Assembly: GCA_019114345.1 (NCBI GenBank)
Contig: DXFS01000023.1
Span: forward strand, 1-41,412
Length of the DNA stretch: 41,412 nucleotides
Direction of reading: 5' to 3'
DNA from: Candidatus Agathobaculum pullistercoris
Lineage (GTDB): Bacteria > Bacillota > Clostridia > Oscillospirales > Butyricicoccaceae
The notes under the pieces are model-generated. The model made no database searches, was not told the origin of the DNA, and saw only the letters and a program-made list of their open reading frames with translations. The position numbers were made by a program, and so were the translations under genes. Of the stretch, positions 1 to 7,066 are shown one piece after another; the stretch's first letter is position 1, and every line of letters begins with the position of its first letter.

Positions 1-1229
1 GCGAATACCTCGCTGAGCGCCACGCGCACACCGCGCTTTGCGCAGTGCTCGCGGATGAACGCGACCTCTTCCTCGGTGTCGGTCGGGAACGAGTTGATCG
101 CCACGACCACCGGCACGCCGAACTTCTCCATGTTGTCCAGATGCGCGTCCAGATTGCAGATGCCGCGCTCGAGCGCGGTCAGGTTCGGGGTGTTCAGATC
201 CGCCTTGGCAACGCCGCCGTTGTACTTGAGCGCGCGCACGGTCGCCACAATCACGATGCAGTCGGGAGCAAGTCCGGCCTTGCGGCACTTGATATCCATG
301 AACTTCTCCGCGCCGAGGTCTGCGCCGAAGCCGGCCTCGGTGATGGCGATGTCCGCCAGCTTCAGCGCGAGCTTGGTCGCCTGCACGCTGTTGCAGCCGT
401 GCGCGATGTTGGCAAACGGGCCGCCGTGCATCAGGCAGGGGGTGCCCTCAAGCGTCTGCACCAGATTGGGCTTGATCGCGTCCTTCATCAGCGCGGCCAT
501 CGCGCCCTCGGCATGCAGGTCGCGCGCGTAGACCGGCTTGCCGTCGTAGGAGTAGGCGACCAGAATGTCGCCGAAGCGTTTTTTCAGGTCCTCCAGGTCG
601 GAGGCCAGGCACAGGATCGCCATGACCTCGGAGGCGACCGTGATCATGAAGTGGTCTTCGCGCGGCACGCCGTTGACCTTGCCGCCAAGGCCAATGGTGA
701 TGTTGCGCAGGGCGCGGTCGTTCATGTCCATTACGCGGGTGAAGATCACGCGGCGCGGGTCGATGCCAAGCGCGTTGCCCTGCTGCATGTGGTTGTCCAG
801 CATGGCGCAGAGCAGGTTGTTCGCGGCGGTGATCGCGTGCATGTCGCCGGTGAAGTGCAGGTTGATGTCCTCCATCGGCACGACCTGCGCATAGCCGCCG
901 CCGGCCGCGCCGCCCTTGATGCCGAACACCGGGCCGAGCGAAGGCTCACGCAGCGCGATCATGGCCTTTTTGCCGAGCTTTGCCATCGCCTGACCGAGGC
1001 CGACGGTCGTGGTGGTCTTGCCCTCGCCCGCAGGGGTGGGGTTGATGGCGGTCACAAGCACCAGCTTGCCGTTTTTCTTGCCCTCCAGCTTGTTCCACAC
1101 GTCTGCGGACAGCTTGGCCTTGTATTTTCCGTAGAGCTCCAGGTCGTCCGCGGCCAGACCGGCGTCCGCGGCGACGTCAATAATCGGGCGCATCTTGCAG
1201 CCCTGGGCGATTTCGATATCGGATAGCAT
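1..1229 (-). CDS. fhs: Formate--tetrahydrofolate ligase, C-terminus cut off by window edge
   Basis: This enzyme joins formate to tetrahydrofolate with ATP to give 10-formyl-THF, feeding cytosolic one-carbon metabolism and, in acetogens, the methyl branch of the Wood-Ljungdahl pathway. The reverse strand gives [20 protein letters not shown] at the start. A P-loop [11 protein letters not shown] follows at about residues 64-74, then the family-typical stretches [19 protein letters not shown] and [15 protein letters not shown]. About 409 of the usual ~556 residues are visible; the gene runs off the left edge. The ATG at 1229 is chosen because GGGAGG lies a few bases upstream and the N-terminus matches the family. 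An ATG five bases further upstream is in another frame. It diverges from rodA and has its own promoter. Identification is secure. Confidence 0.97.
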   Translation of the reverse strand, partial: MLSDIEIAQGCKMRPIIDVAADAGLAADDLELYGKYKAKLSADVWNKLEGKKNGKLVLVTAINPTPAGEGKTTTTVGLGQAMAKLGKKAMIALREPSLGPVFGIKGGAAGGGYAQVVPMEDINLHFTGDMHAITAANNLLCAMLDNHMQQGNALGIDPRRVIFTRVMDMNDRALRNITIGLGGKVNGVPREDHFMITVASEVMAILCLASDLEDLKKRFGDILVAYSYDGKPVYARDLHAEGAMAALMKDAIKPNLVQTLEGTPCLMHGGPFANIAHGCNSVQATKLALKLADIAITEAGFGADLGAEKFMDIKCRKAGLAPDCIVIVATVRALKYNGGVAKADLNTPNLTALERGICNLDAHLDNMEKFGVPVVVAINSFPTDTEEEVAFIREHCAKRGVRVALSEVF

Positions 1230-1271
1230 AACATTTTCCTCCCGTCCATACGCATTGGTACGCATGATATT

Positions 1272-1277
1272 ATTATA
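1272..1277 (-). promoter_or_regulatory. Putative promoter of fhs
   Basis: On the minus strand a perfect -10 TATAAT sits here, with TGGAAA (4 of 6 to consensus) 17 bases further upstream. It lies about 45 bases before the fhs start codon. Only motif match supports it. Confidence 0.5.
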
Positions 1278-1354
1278 ACAATGTTCTGCACAGTTTTCCA
1301 GCGCAGGATGCGAAAATTTTGCCGAATTTGCGACTTAAAAAAGCGGTTCTGTTG

Positions 1355-1363
1355 TGGTATGAT
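1355..1363 (+). promoter_or_regulatory. Putative extended -10 promoter of rodA
   Basis: TG-G-TATGAT forms an extended -10 element with a weak -35 (TTAAAA) 17 bases before TATGAT. The rodA start codon follows 38 bases later, after the Shine-Dalgarno AAAGGAGG. Confidence 0.5.
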
Positions 1364-1400
1364 ATAAAGCGGCATAAATTCTGATCAAAGGAGGGTCGGC

Positions 1401-2531
1401 ATGGACGTTATTAAGTCAGTGACAAACTACATCAAAAACACCGACCTTTATCTGGTGGCAATCGCCTTGCTGTGCTCGGCGTACGGCATGGTGCTCATTT
1501 ATTCTGCAACGCTCAATCCGGCCAGCTGGCAGGATGGCAGCACGCGCAATCTGTTCATCCAGGGAGCGGCGATTATCCTCGGCCTGGGTGCATTTGTCAT
1601 TATGTCGCTGATCGATCTCGAAACCATGAGCGGCTGGTGGAAGATTTTTGTGCTGATCAATATCGGTTTGCAGATGCTGCTGTTTACCCCGTTGGGTACC
1701 GAGGTCAACGGCCAGCGTGCCTGGCTGGATCTGGGTGTTACCAGCCTGCAGCCGGGCGAGCTGGGTAAGCTGATCTTCATTTTTACGCTGGCTGCACATA
1801 TTTCCGAGATTAAGGAACATATCAGCGAGTGGCGCGGCCTGTTTGTTATCGCGCTGCACACGCTGATCATGATGGCCGCTGTGGTCATCGCTTCGGGCGA
1901 TACCGGCATGGCGATCCAGTATTTCATGATTGCGCTGATCATGCTGTTCGCAGCCGGGCTGTCCCTCAAATGGCTGGCGATCGGCGCGGGGCTTGGCGTT
2001 GTCAGCATCCCGATCCTGTGGAATTTTGTGCTGCAGGGTTATCAGATCACACGTATCCTTGTGCTGTTCGACCCGTCGATCGATCTGGACGCATCCCGGC
2101 AGGCGACCTACGGCAAGATCGCCATCGGCTCGGGTCAGATGACCGGACAAGGGCTGACCCATGGCACGATGACGCAGATGCAGCTGGTTTCCGAGAACCA
2201 CACGGACTACATTTTTTCGGTCGCGGGCGAGGAGCTGGGCTTTATCGGATGTATGCTGATCATCGGCCTGCTGACGCTGCTGATTCTGCGGCTGTTTTAT
2301 GTCTCATACCGTGCCTCAACAACGTTTTCCTCGCTGCTTGCGGTGGGCGTGGGCGGCATGTTCCTGTTTCAGACTTTTATGAACATCTTTATGAATGTGG
2401 GCCTGCTGCCTGTCATGGGCCTGACGCTGCCGTTTTTCTCCTATGGCGGCACCTCGGTGCTGACCATGTATGCTGCGCTCGGCATTGCAGCAGGGGTGCG
2501 CATGCGCGAGAAGCCCTCCTGGCTGCAATGA
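1401..2531 (+). CDS. rodA: RodA/FtsW/SpoVE-family (SEDS) peptidoglycan glycosyltransferase, RodA-like
   Basis: Polytopic membrane enzyme that polymerises lipid II into glycan strands together with a class B PBP. At 376 residues it has about ten hydrophobic segments, the first at residues 16-38. Family signatures are SLQPGELGK near 115-123, ENHTDYIFSVAGEELGF at 266-281 and LPFFSYGGTS at 343-352. Asp269 in HTDYIF corresponds to the catalytic Asp described for RodA. The start is set by AAAGGAGG just before the ATG. It lies outside the dcw cluster, where a second SEDS gene (27560-28816) sits beside murG, so this copy is the better candidate for elongation. RodA versus a sporulation-specific paralogue cannot be settled from sequence alone. 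Confidence 0.9.
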   Translation: MDVIKSVTNYIKNTDLYLVAIALLCSAYGMVLIYSATLNPASWQDGSTRNLFIQGAAIILGLGAFVIMSLIDLETMSGWWKIFVLINIGLQMLLFTPLGTEVNGQRAWLDLGVTSLQPGELGKLIFIFTLAAHISEIKEHISEWRGLFVIALHTLIMMAAVVIASGDTGMAIQYFMIALIMLFAAGLSLKWLAIGAGLGVVSIPILWNFVLQGYQITRILVLFDPSIDLDASRQATYGKIAIGSGQMTGQGLTHGTMTQMQLVSENHTDYIFSVAGEELGFIGCMLIIGLLTLLILRLFYVSYRASTTFSSLLAVGVGGMFLFQTFMNIFMNVGLLPVMGLTLPFFSYGGTSVLTMYAALGIAAGVRMREKPSWLQ

Positions 2532-2615
2532 ACGCCTTGGGGAAGGCATCACAGGTTCCGGAGGACGGGAAGATAAGGTAAATATCCCTGCAAGGGCAAG
2601 AAAGGATGCGGAAGC

Positions 2616-3191
2616 ATGGAAAGAAACAAGGCTTGGGATCTTCTGCGCAAGTACAACAAAGAGCCGTTCCATCTGCGCCATGCGCTGACGGTTGAGGGCG
2701 TGATGCGGTATTTCGCAGAGCAGCGCGGCGAGGATGCGGATTTCTGGGGCGTTGCCGGCCTGCTGCACGATATCGACTTTGAGATGTGGCCCGAGGAACA
2801 CTGCCGGAGAGCGCCTGAACTGCTGCGCGAGGGCGGCGCGGATGAGGCGGTTGTCCACGCGGTGTGCAGCCACGGCTGGGGAGAATGTTCGGATGTGGAG
2901 CCCACACACGAGATGGAAAAGCTGCTGTTTGCTGCGGACGAGCTGACCGGGCTGATCTGGTCGGCGTCGCTCATGCGGCCGTCCAAAAGCGTGCAGGATA
3001 TGGAGCTTAAGAGCCTGAAGAAAAAGTTCAAGGATAAAAAATTTGCTGCCGGCTGCTCGCGAGAGATTATTCTCAAGGGCGCGGAGCTGTGCGGCCTGAC
3101 GATTGAAGAGCTGATGCAGCAGACGCTGGACGCGATGCGCGCGACAGAGGACGAGGTAAACCGCCGGATGGAGCAGCTGGAAGCCCGATAA
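2616..3191 (+). CDS. HD-domain metal-dependent hydrolase, unknown substrate
   Basis: A 191-residue cytosolic protein of the HD superfamily. The metal-binding set is visible: His22 in FHLRHALTVEG, His51-Asp52 in GLLHDIDFEMWPEEH, a further His in HAVCSHGWG and an Asp in FAADELTGL (about 108). Such compact HD proteins are often annotated as HDIG-domain hydrolases acting on nucleotides or phosphate esters, but nothing here identifies the substrate. It starts 84 bases after rodA with no terminator between, so co-transcription is likely. AAAGGA precedes the ATG. A GC-rich palindrome follows the stop. Confidence 0.8.
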   Translation: MERNKAWDLLRKYNKEPFHLRHALTVEGVMRYFAEQRGEDADFWGVAGLLHDIDFEMWPEEHCRRAPELLREGGADEAVVHAVCSHGWGECSDVEPTHEMEKLLFAADELTGLIWSASLMRPSKSVQDMELKSLKKKFKDKKFAAGCSREIILKGAELCGLTIEELMQQTLDAMRATEDEVNRRMEQLEAR

Positions 3192-3207
3192 AAGAAAAGC
3201 ACAAGAA

Positions 3208-3468
3208 AAGCCGCCCGATCGGGCGGCTTCAGTTTGTCGAAAAAGTCCATCGCGCCCCAGCGCGCGTGAAATAGAAAATTGCGGTAGACCGCAATTTTCA
3301 TAAAAACCCGCGACATGTGCGTGGGTTTTTATACAAAACGACTCCGAATTGTGCCCGCAGGGCGCGGCTCGGAGTCGTAAATTCGATCGAAAGCGTGGTT
3401 TCGATCGAGAGGCTGTTCGAAAACCTATGTTTTTCGACAGCCTCCAAAGCCGCCCGATCGGGCGGCTT
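3208..3468. repeat. Chain of hairpins between two identical palindromes in a convergent intergenic gap
   Basis: The gap between the convergent HD-hydrolase and dacF genes (3192-3485) is almost entirely inverted repeats. Two identical 22-bp palindromes with core CCGCCCGATCGGGCGG lie at 3208-3229 and 3447-3468. Between them, 10-bp inverted ends TGTCGAAAAA (3235-3244) and TTTTTCGACA (3430-3439) bracket five consecutive hairpins: 3274-3299, 3302-3330, 3339-3377, 3382-3408 and 3408-3444. The right palindrome is followed by a T-run on the plus strand. The left one is followed by a T-run on the minus strand. Each could therefore terminate the gene that reads toward it across the element. Looks like an inserted non-coding repeat; copy number elsewhere is unknown. 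Confidence 0.75.
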
Positions 3469-3485
3469 TTGTTATGCCTCAGGCA

Positions 3486-5027
3486 TTATCTTCTGCGGCG
3501 GCGCTGGTAGTTGGTGTTGCGGTAGCGGGTACGCATGTTCTTGCGCTGATTGCGGCGGCGCATGCCGCCGAACGTCAGGTTGAACAGGATGTACAGCACA
3601 ACAAATACCGCCAGCACGACCAGAATGATCCGGAAGACCGAGGTTTGGAAGAAATTCGAGAGCCTGTCCGAAATATAGAGCACGCGGCTCATTTCCACAT
3701 CGGTCAGCGCGACAAGCTCGACAGTTCCATAGGTGATGCCGTTATGGGAATAGCTTACGCTGCCGATCACATCGCCGGCTTTGATGGGCGCGTCTACGCT
3801 ATCCGGAGTGGTGAACTGCGGCTCATCCAGATCTTCCACATTCAGATCAGAGGGAAGCAGCGCAACCAGATCATTTTTTGCCGTCAGCACAAGCTCTTTC
3901 GTGTCGGTAGAAAGGTTGACATCGATGGATTTTATGATATCCCCCTTTTTAGCGAGCGTTTTGGAGGTGAACGCGTCAAAGCCCCACTCAAACAGCGCTT
4001 TGGTATCCGTGAAGCTGGAAGGCAGATTGCTGTATTCCAGGGAAGTGCTGTCGCAGCCCATCACAACAGAGTACAGCTTGGCGTCGCCGTATTCCGCATA
4101 GCCGACAAAGCAGTTGCCTGCCTGTGAGGTATTGCCGGTCTTGATGCCTTTGCAGTAGGCGTAGGCATACGGCTGATAAGAACTGCGGATCAGTTCGTTG
4201 GTGGTGATCATCAGGTATTCATTCCTGAAATTGGTGGTCATTTTCCACTGTACGGTATCTGCGATATCCGCAAAGGTTTCATCCTGCATGGCGGCGTAAG
4301 CGATTTTATACAGATCGCGCGCAGTGGTGTAATGGTTGTCATCATGCAGGCCGCAGGGGTTGACGAAATGCGTACCCGTGCAGCCGAGCTCCTCTGCGCG
4401 CTGGTTCATCATGTCTACAAACGCGTCGTAACTGCCGGCGACGTGCCGTGCCAGCATGTAAGCAGCTTCGTTGGCCGAGGGCAGCATGAGCGCATAGAGC
4501 AGATCCTCGACCGTAACGGTCTCGCCCTCTTTGATGCCGGCGTTCGAACTGTCCGCCTCCAGCGTTTCAAAGTCTGATGCCTGCGCAGTGACAGTTTCGC
4601 TCAGGTCGGTTACATTTTCCAGAACGATCAGCGCAGTCATGATTTTGGTGGTTGAGGCAGGATACCGGCGCTCGTCCGCATTTTTTTCGTACAGCACCAT
4701 GCCGGTATCCGGACTGACGAGCAGCGCGGCCTCTGCATTGGTCGCAGGTGCACCGGATGCGGCAGCGGTTACATTGTCGCTGTTGGTAGCGCCGGGGATC
4801 TGTGTGTCCGTTTCACCGGAAGAGCTGCTTTCGCTTTCCGTCTCTTCCCCGTTGCTGTCGGCTTCCTCCCCGGTATCGCTCGTGTCGGAAACGCCGGTGT
4901 CTTCATCTTCCGGCGCGGCGAAGGCCTGCGGCAGAGGAACGGCGGCAAAAAGCAGAACAAAGCACAAAAAAAGCGCGGCAAGCCGGTTCGGGATCATGTA
5001 TATGCAATGGTTTATTTTATGTTTCAT
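3486..5027 (-). CDS. dacF: D-alanyl-D-alanine carboxypeptidase, DacF/PBP5-type
   Basis: Secreted, membrane-attached low-molecular-mass PBP that removes the terminal D-Ala from peptidoglycan stem peptides. The chosen start gives 513 residues with a signal peptide (hydrophobic 15-36, cleavage near QAFA-AP). A roughly 65-residue acidic Ser/Thr/Glu-rich linker follows. The peptidase S11 motifs are STTK at 125-128, SAN at 184-186 and KTG at 296-298. A C-terminal beta domain is followed by a transmembrane segment near 460-482 and an Arg-rich cytoplasmic tail. Anchoring by a real TM helix rather than an amphipathic helix is somewhat unusual. The ATG at 5027 is preceded by GGGGGAT and overlaps the upstream gene by 11 bases, so the two are translationally linked. 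Confidence 0.93.
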   Translation of the reverse strand: MKHKINHCIYMIPNRLAALFLCFVLLFAAVPLPQAFAAPEDEDTGVSDTSDTGEEADSNGEETESESSSSGETDTQIPGATNSDNVTAAASGAPATNAEAALLVSPDTGMVLYEKNADERRYPASTTKIMTALIVLENVTDLSETVTAQASDFETLEADSSNAGIKEGETVTVEDLLYALMLPSANEAAYMLARHVAGSYDAFVDMMNQRAEELGCTGTHFVNPCGLHDDNHYTTARDLYKIAYAAMQDETFADIADTVQWKMTTNFRNEYLMITTNELIRSSYQPYAYAYCKGIKTGNTSQAGNCFVGYAEYGDAKLYSVVMGCDSTSLEYSNLPSSFTDTKALFEWGFDAFTSKTLAKKGDIIKSIDVNLSTDTKELVLTAKNDLVALLPSDLNVEDLDEPQFTTPDSVDAPIKAGDVIGSVSYSHNGITYGTVELVALTDVEMSRVLYISDRLSNFFQTSVFRIILVVLAVFVVLYILFNLTFGGMRRRNQRKNMRTRYRNTNYQRRRRR

Positions 5028-5256
5028 CGTTATCCCCCAGTGAAAAGTCTGCATCCGTGAAATGGCCGCGCAGCGCGGCGGGTTTGGGCGGGATACGGCG
5101 CAGGGGGTCGTAGCGGAAGGCGAGGCAGTGGTCGGCGCCATCCACCACGCCGCGGCGGCGGCAGGCGATGCGTTTGCCGTCTGCCAGCGGGGAACCGTGC
5201 GCGCAGTAGGCGCAGCGCGGTTCGATATTCTTTCGCAGCAGCTTTTTCAGCCTCAT
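5017..5256 (-). CDS. Small conserved cysteine-containing protein, unknown function
   Basis: A 79-residue basic protein beginning MRLKKLLRKNIEPRCAYCAH. Cys15 and Cys18 form a CxxC pair, with further Cys at about 32 and 44. The spacing could hold a zinc ion, but no enzyme motif is seen. Proteins of this look occur next to dacF in Clostridia by my recollection, though I cannot verify it here. Its stop overlaps the dacF start, so the pair form an operon. The ATG at 5256 is used; a GTG at 5268 would add four residues. Confidence 0.65.
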   Translation of the reverse strand: MRLKKLLRKNIEPRCAYCAHGSPLADGKRIACRRRGVVDGADHCLAFRYDPLRRIPPKPAALRGHFTDADFSLGDNDET

Positions 5257-5328
5257 GCGGGTGGTCACTCCAATCAAAGCAGGGCAGCTGCAGGGAACCG
5301 CAGCAACACCCATCATATTCTGTGACCC

Positions 5329-5334
5329 ATTATA
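5329..5334 (-). promoter_or_regulatory. Putative promoter of the cysteine protein-dacF pair
   Basis: TATAAT on the minus strand, with TAGAAA 18 bases upstream, overlaps the ylbJ stop codon and points at the two downstream genes. It would let dacF be expressed without the sporulation gene ylbJ. Confidence 0.4.
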
Positions 5335-6370
5335 CCTTATCTTTCGCCTTTTTTCTACCCCAAATTGGAAACAAGGCTGCGGCAGCCAGCAGTGCGGCGG
5401 ACAGCGGGCGGAACAGGGGAGGAGCAGCCTGTACCGGGGCAAACGCCGTCAGCGCGGCCGGGGAAAGCCGGAAAAGCAGTGCGGTGAGCAGGGCGGCGAG
5501 CGCGCCGTGCAGCAGTTTGGCGGCGGCAAAGCCATCCACCGGCAGTTCCGCCGGCGCGGCGATTGCGCGCACCTGGAACTGCACCGCCAGCCCACCGAAG
5601 CCCAGAAGGAAGGAAGCGAGCGTCAGCAGCGCGCCCGTGGGCAGGGGCAGGAGGGGGAGCCGATCCAGGCCGTTGGTCAGTTCGATCATACCCGCGAGTG
5701 CTGCGCCGTACGGCACGCGCGCCAGTACGGGCGCGGCCAGCTGCAGCAGGATGGAGAATACGGTCAGGAAGGCGGTTACGGTCAGCGCGGTTGCGGCGGC
5801 CTGCCGCACCGCAGCGCAGAATGCTGTGGCGAAGCCCTCCTGCGGAGCGGAAGGGCGGGAAATGGCGGGAAACGCACGGGGTGTGCCCCTGTCCCGCGCA
5901 GTGAGCAGCCCTGCCAGCAGGGCGGCGAGGATGTGAACGATGTACAGCACCGCGCCGGTGCGCGCGCTGCCAAACAGGCCCAGCCCGATCAGCCCGATGC
6001 AGAAGCCCGGGCTGGCACAGTTGCAGAAGGAATTGACGCGCGCAGCGTCCTTTGGCGAAAGCGCGCCTTGCTGCAGGAGTTCGGCGGCGGTCGCTGCGCC
6101 GACCGGGTAGCCGCCCGTCAGCCCGAGGATGACTGCGGGAGCAGCCGCGGGCGGCAGGCCGTACAGCCGGGCGAGCGGCCGCGCGGCAAGACGGCCGAGC
6201 GCGTCCGCAAAGCCGGTGCGCACGAGCAGCGCGCTTGTCACGAAAAACGGGAACAGCGCGGGCAGCGCCTCGCGCGCGGCGAGCGACAGGCCGTCGCGCA
6301 TCCCGTCCGCGCAGGCGGACGGGCAAAGCAGGAACGCCGCAAACAGCGCGAGCGATAAAAACAGCTTCAT
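5330..6370 (-). CDS. ylbJ: Sporulation integral membrane protein YlbJ
   Basis: A 346-residue polytopic protein of the nucleoside-recognition (Gate) domain family. In Bacillus ylbJ is a mother-cell sporulation gene needed for normal spore resistance. Family-typical stretches are LFPFFVTSALLVRTG near 40-54, VILGLTGGYPVGAATAAELL near 84-103 and NSFCNCASPGFCIGLIG near 115-131. The Gly/Pro-rich hydrophobic segments alternate as in nucleoside-transporter gates. The ATG at 6370 has AGGTGA upstream and gives a signal-like first helix. An open frame continues upstream, but it runs through a fold-back repeat and is unlikely to be translated. It diverges from yqfC, another sporulation gene, across a gap holding that repeat. 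Confidence 0.88.
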   Translation of the reverse strand: MKLFLSLALFAAFLLCPSACADGMRDGLSLAAREALPALFPFFVTSALLVRTGFADALGRLAARPLARLYGLPPAAAPAVILGLTGGYPVGAATAAELLQQGALSPKDAARVNSFCNCASPGFCIGLIGLGLFGSARTGAVLYIVHILAALLAGLLTARDRGTPRAFPAISRPSAPQEGFATAFCAAVRQAAATALTVTAFLTVFSILLQLAAPVLARVPYGAALAGMIELTNGLDRLPLLPLPTGALLTLASFLLGFGGLAVQFQVRAIAAPAELPVDGFAAAKLLHGALAALLTALLFRLSPAALTAFAPVQAAPPLFRPLSAALLAAAALFPIWGRKKAKDKV

Positions 6371-6434
6371 GGCCTCACCTCGATGGTTCAGGATATGAGG
6401 GGCAGGCAAGTTTGATGCCGCCGCCGCATACAAT

Positions 6435-6595
6435 GGCAATACCGCACAATTATGTCTGCGGCGCTTTGCAGAAATTTTGCTCCCCGGATATTGTTGCATT
6501 TTCTTGCAATACATCCAGTATTGCTGCGAAAACGCGCCGCATCCGGATGCAAAAGTTTCTCGCAAATCGCTCTTGCCAAATCATGCGGTATTGCC
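6435..6595. mobile_element. MITE-like fold-back element 1 in the ylbJ-yqfC divergent promoter region
   Basis: A 161-bp imperfect palindrome. The ends GGCAATACCGCA (6435-6446) and TGCGGTATTGCC (6584-6595) are perfect inverted repeats. The halves stay similar inward (for example TTTTGCTCCCCGGAT against TTTTGCATCCGGAT). The centre is GCAATAC-N5-GTATTGC at 6506-6524, exactly midway. CAAT flanks both ends and may be a target duplication. No coding capacity. It fills most of the 252-bp divergent gap, so the promoters of ylbJ and yqfC must lie in or beside it. It shares the central hairpin with element 2. Confidence 0.7.
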
Positions 6596-6622
6596 CAATA
6601 GCCCGGACGGAGGAGGGGACGC

Positions 6623-6883
6623 ATGGCGCACGAGGGCTTTGGCGCGGCGCTGCTCGAGGATCTGCACGGCGACCGGCCGCGCGTGGAGATCATCGGCAAC
6701 AGCCGCGTGGTGGTGGAAAACCACCGCGGCATACAGGAATATGACGACGGCGTGCTGCGTGTCAAATGCAGCGGGTGCGAGGTGCGCATCACAGGGGAGG
6801 GGCTGGCGCTTACTGCCCTCTCGCTCGACGAGCTGGCGGTGACGGGTACGATCGTCTCGGTGGAATATACCACGGGCGGCTAG
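6623..6883 (+). CDS. yqfC: Sporulation protein YqfC
   Basis: An 86-residue protein of the YqfC/YabP-like family. In Bacillus yqfC and yqfD are mother-cell genes under sigma-E and are co-transcribed; the biochemical role is not known. The sequence shows the family core PRVEIIGNSRVVVENHRGI near 19-37, a central Cys-containing strand pair and the ending LAVTGTIVSVEYTTGG. GGAGGGGACGC precedes the ATG. The stop TAG lies within the first bases of fold-back element 2. Removing that element restores a TAA in the same place, so the protein is unchanged by the insertion. Confidence 0.88.
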   Translation: MAHEGFGAALLEDLHGDRPRVEIIGNSRVVVENHRGIQEYDDGVLRVKCSGCEVRITGEGLALTALSLDELAVTGTIVSVEYTTGG

Positions 6884-7045
6884 GCCTTGTTTGGAAATTG
6901 GCAATGTGCCAGGCGGCGAGTTTTTTTTTCGCCAGACAAGGCAATTTGACGCAGCAATACTTTGTGTATTGCAAGGAAAATTAACGCAGTATGACGGAAA
7001 AAGCCCCGTCGCTCGGGTATGTTGACATTTTTCAAGCAAGGCCTA
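6881..7045. mobile_element. MITE-like fold-back element 2 inserted between yqfC and yqfD
   Basis: A 165-bp imperfect palindrome with ends TAGGCCTTGTTT (6881-6892) and AAGCAAGGCCTA (7034-7045), which match as inverted repeats in 11 of 12 positions. The centre GCAATAC-N5-GTATTGC lies at 6954-6972, exactly midway. The TA at each end fits a 2-bp target duplication (body 6883-7043, 161 bp). Taking out the body and one TA leaves ...GGC TAA ACGGAAGGGAGG..., which gives a yqfC stop and then the yqfD Shine-Dalgarno at ordinary operon spacing. It has no coding capacity. The transcript would form a long hairpin between the two cistrons. Confidence 0.78.
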
Positions 7046-7066
7046 AACGGAAGGGAGGGAAGGCGG

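Noticed and set aside
5255-6358. Long open frames antisense to ylbJ (and similarly antisense to fhs, mutS2, murE and others).
   Set aside because: They mirror the codon structure of GC-rich genes on the other strand, are full of Arg/Gly/Gln/Ala runs, lack ribosome-binding sites and show no family resemblance.
6427-6434. CATACAAT next to fold-back element 1, matching the sigma-E -10 consensus and pointing to yqfC.
   Set aside because: No sigma-E -35 (KMATATT-like) is found 14-16 bases upstream, so the match alone is too weak to call a promoter.
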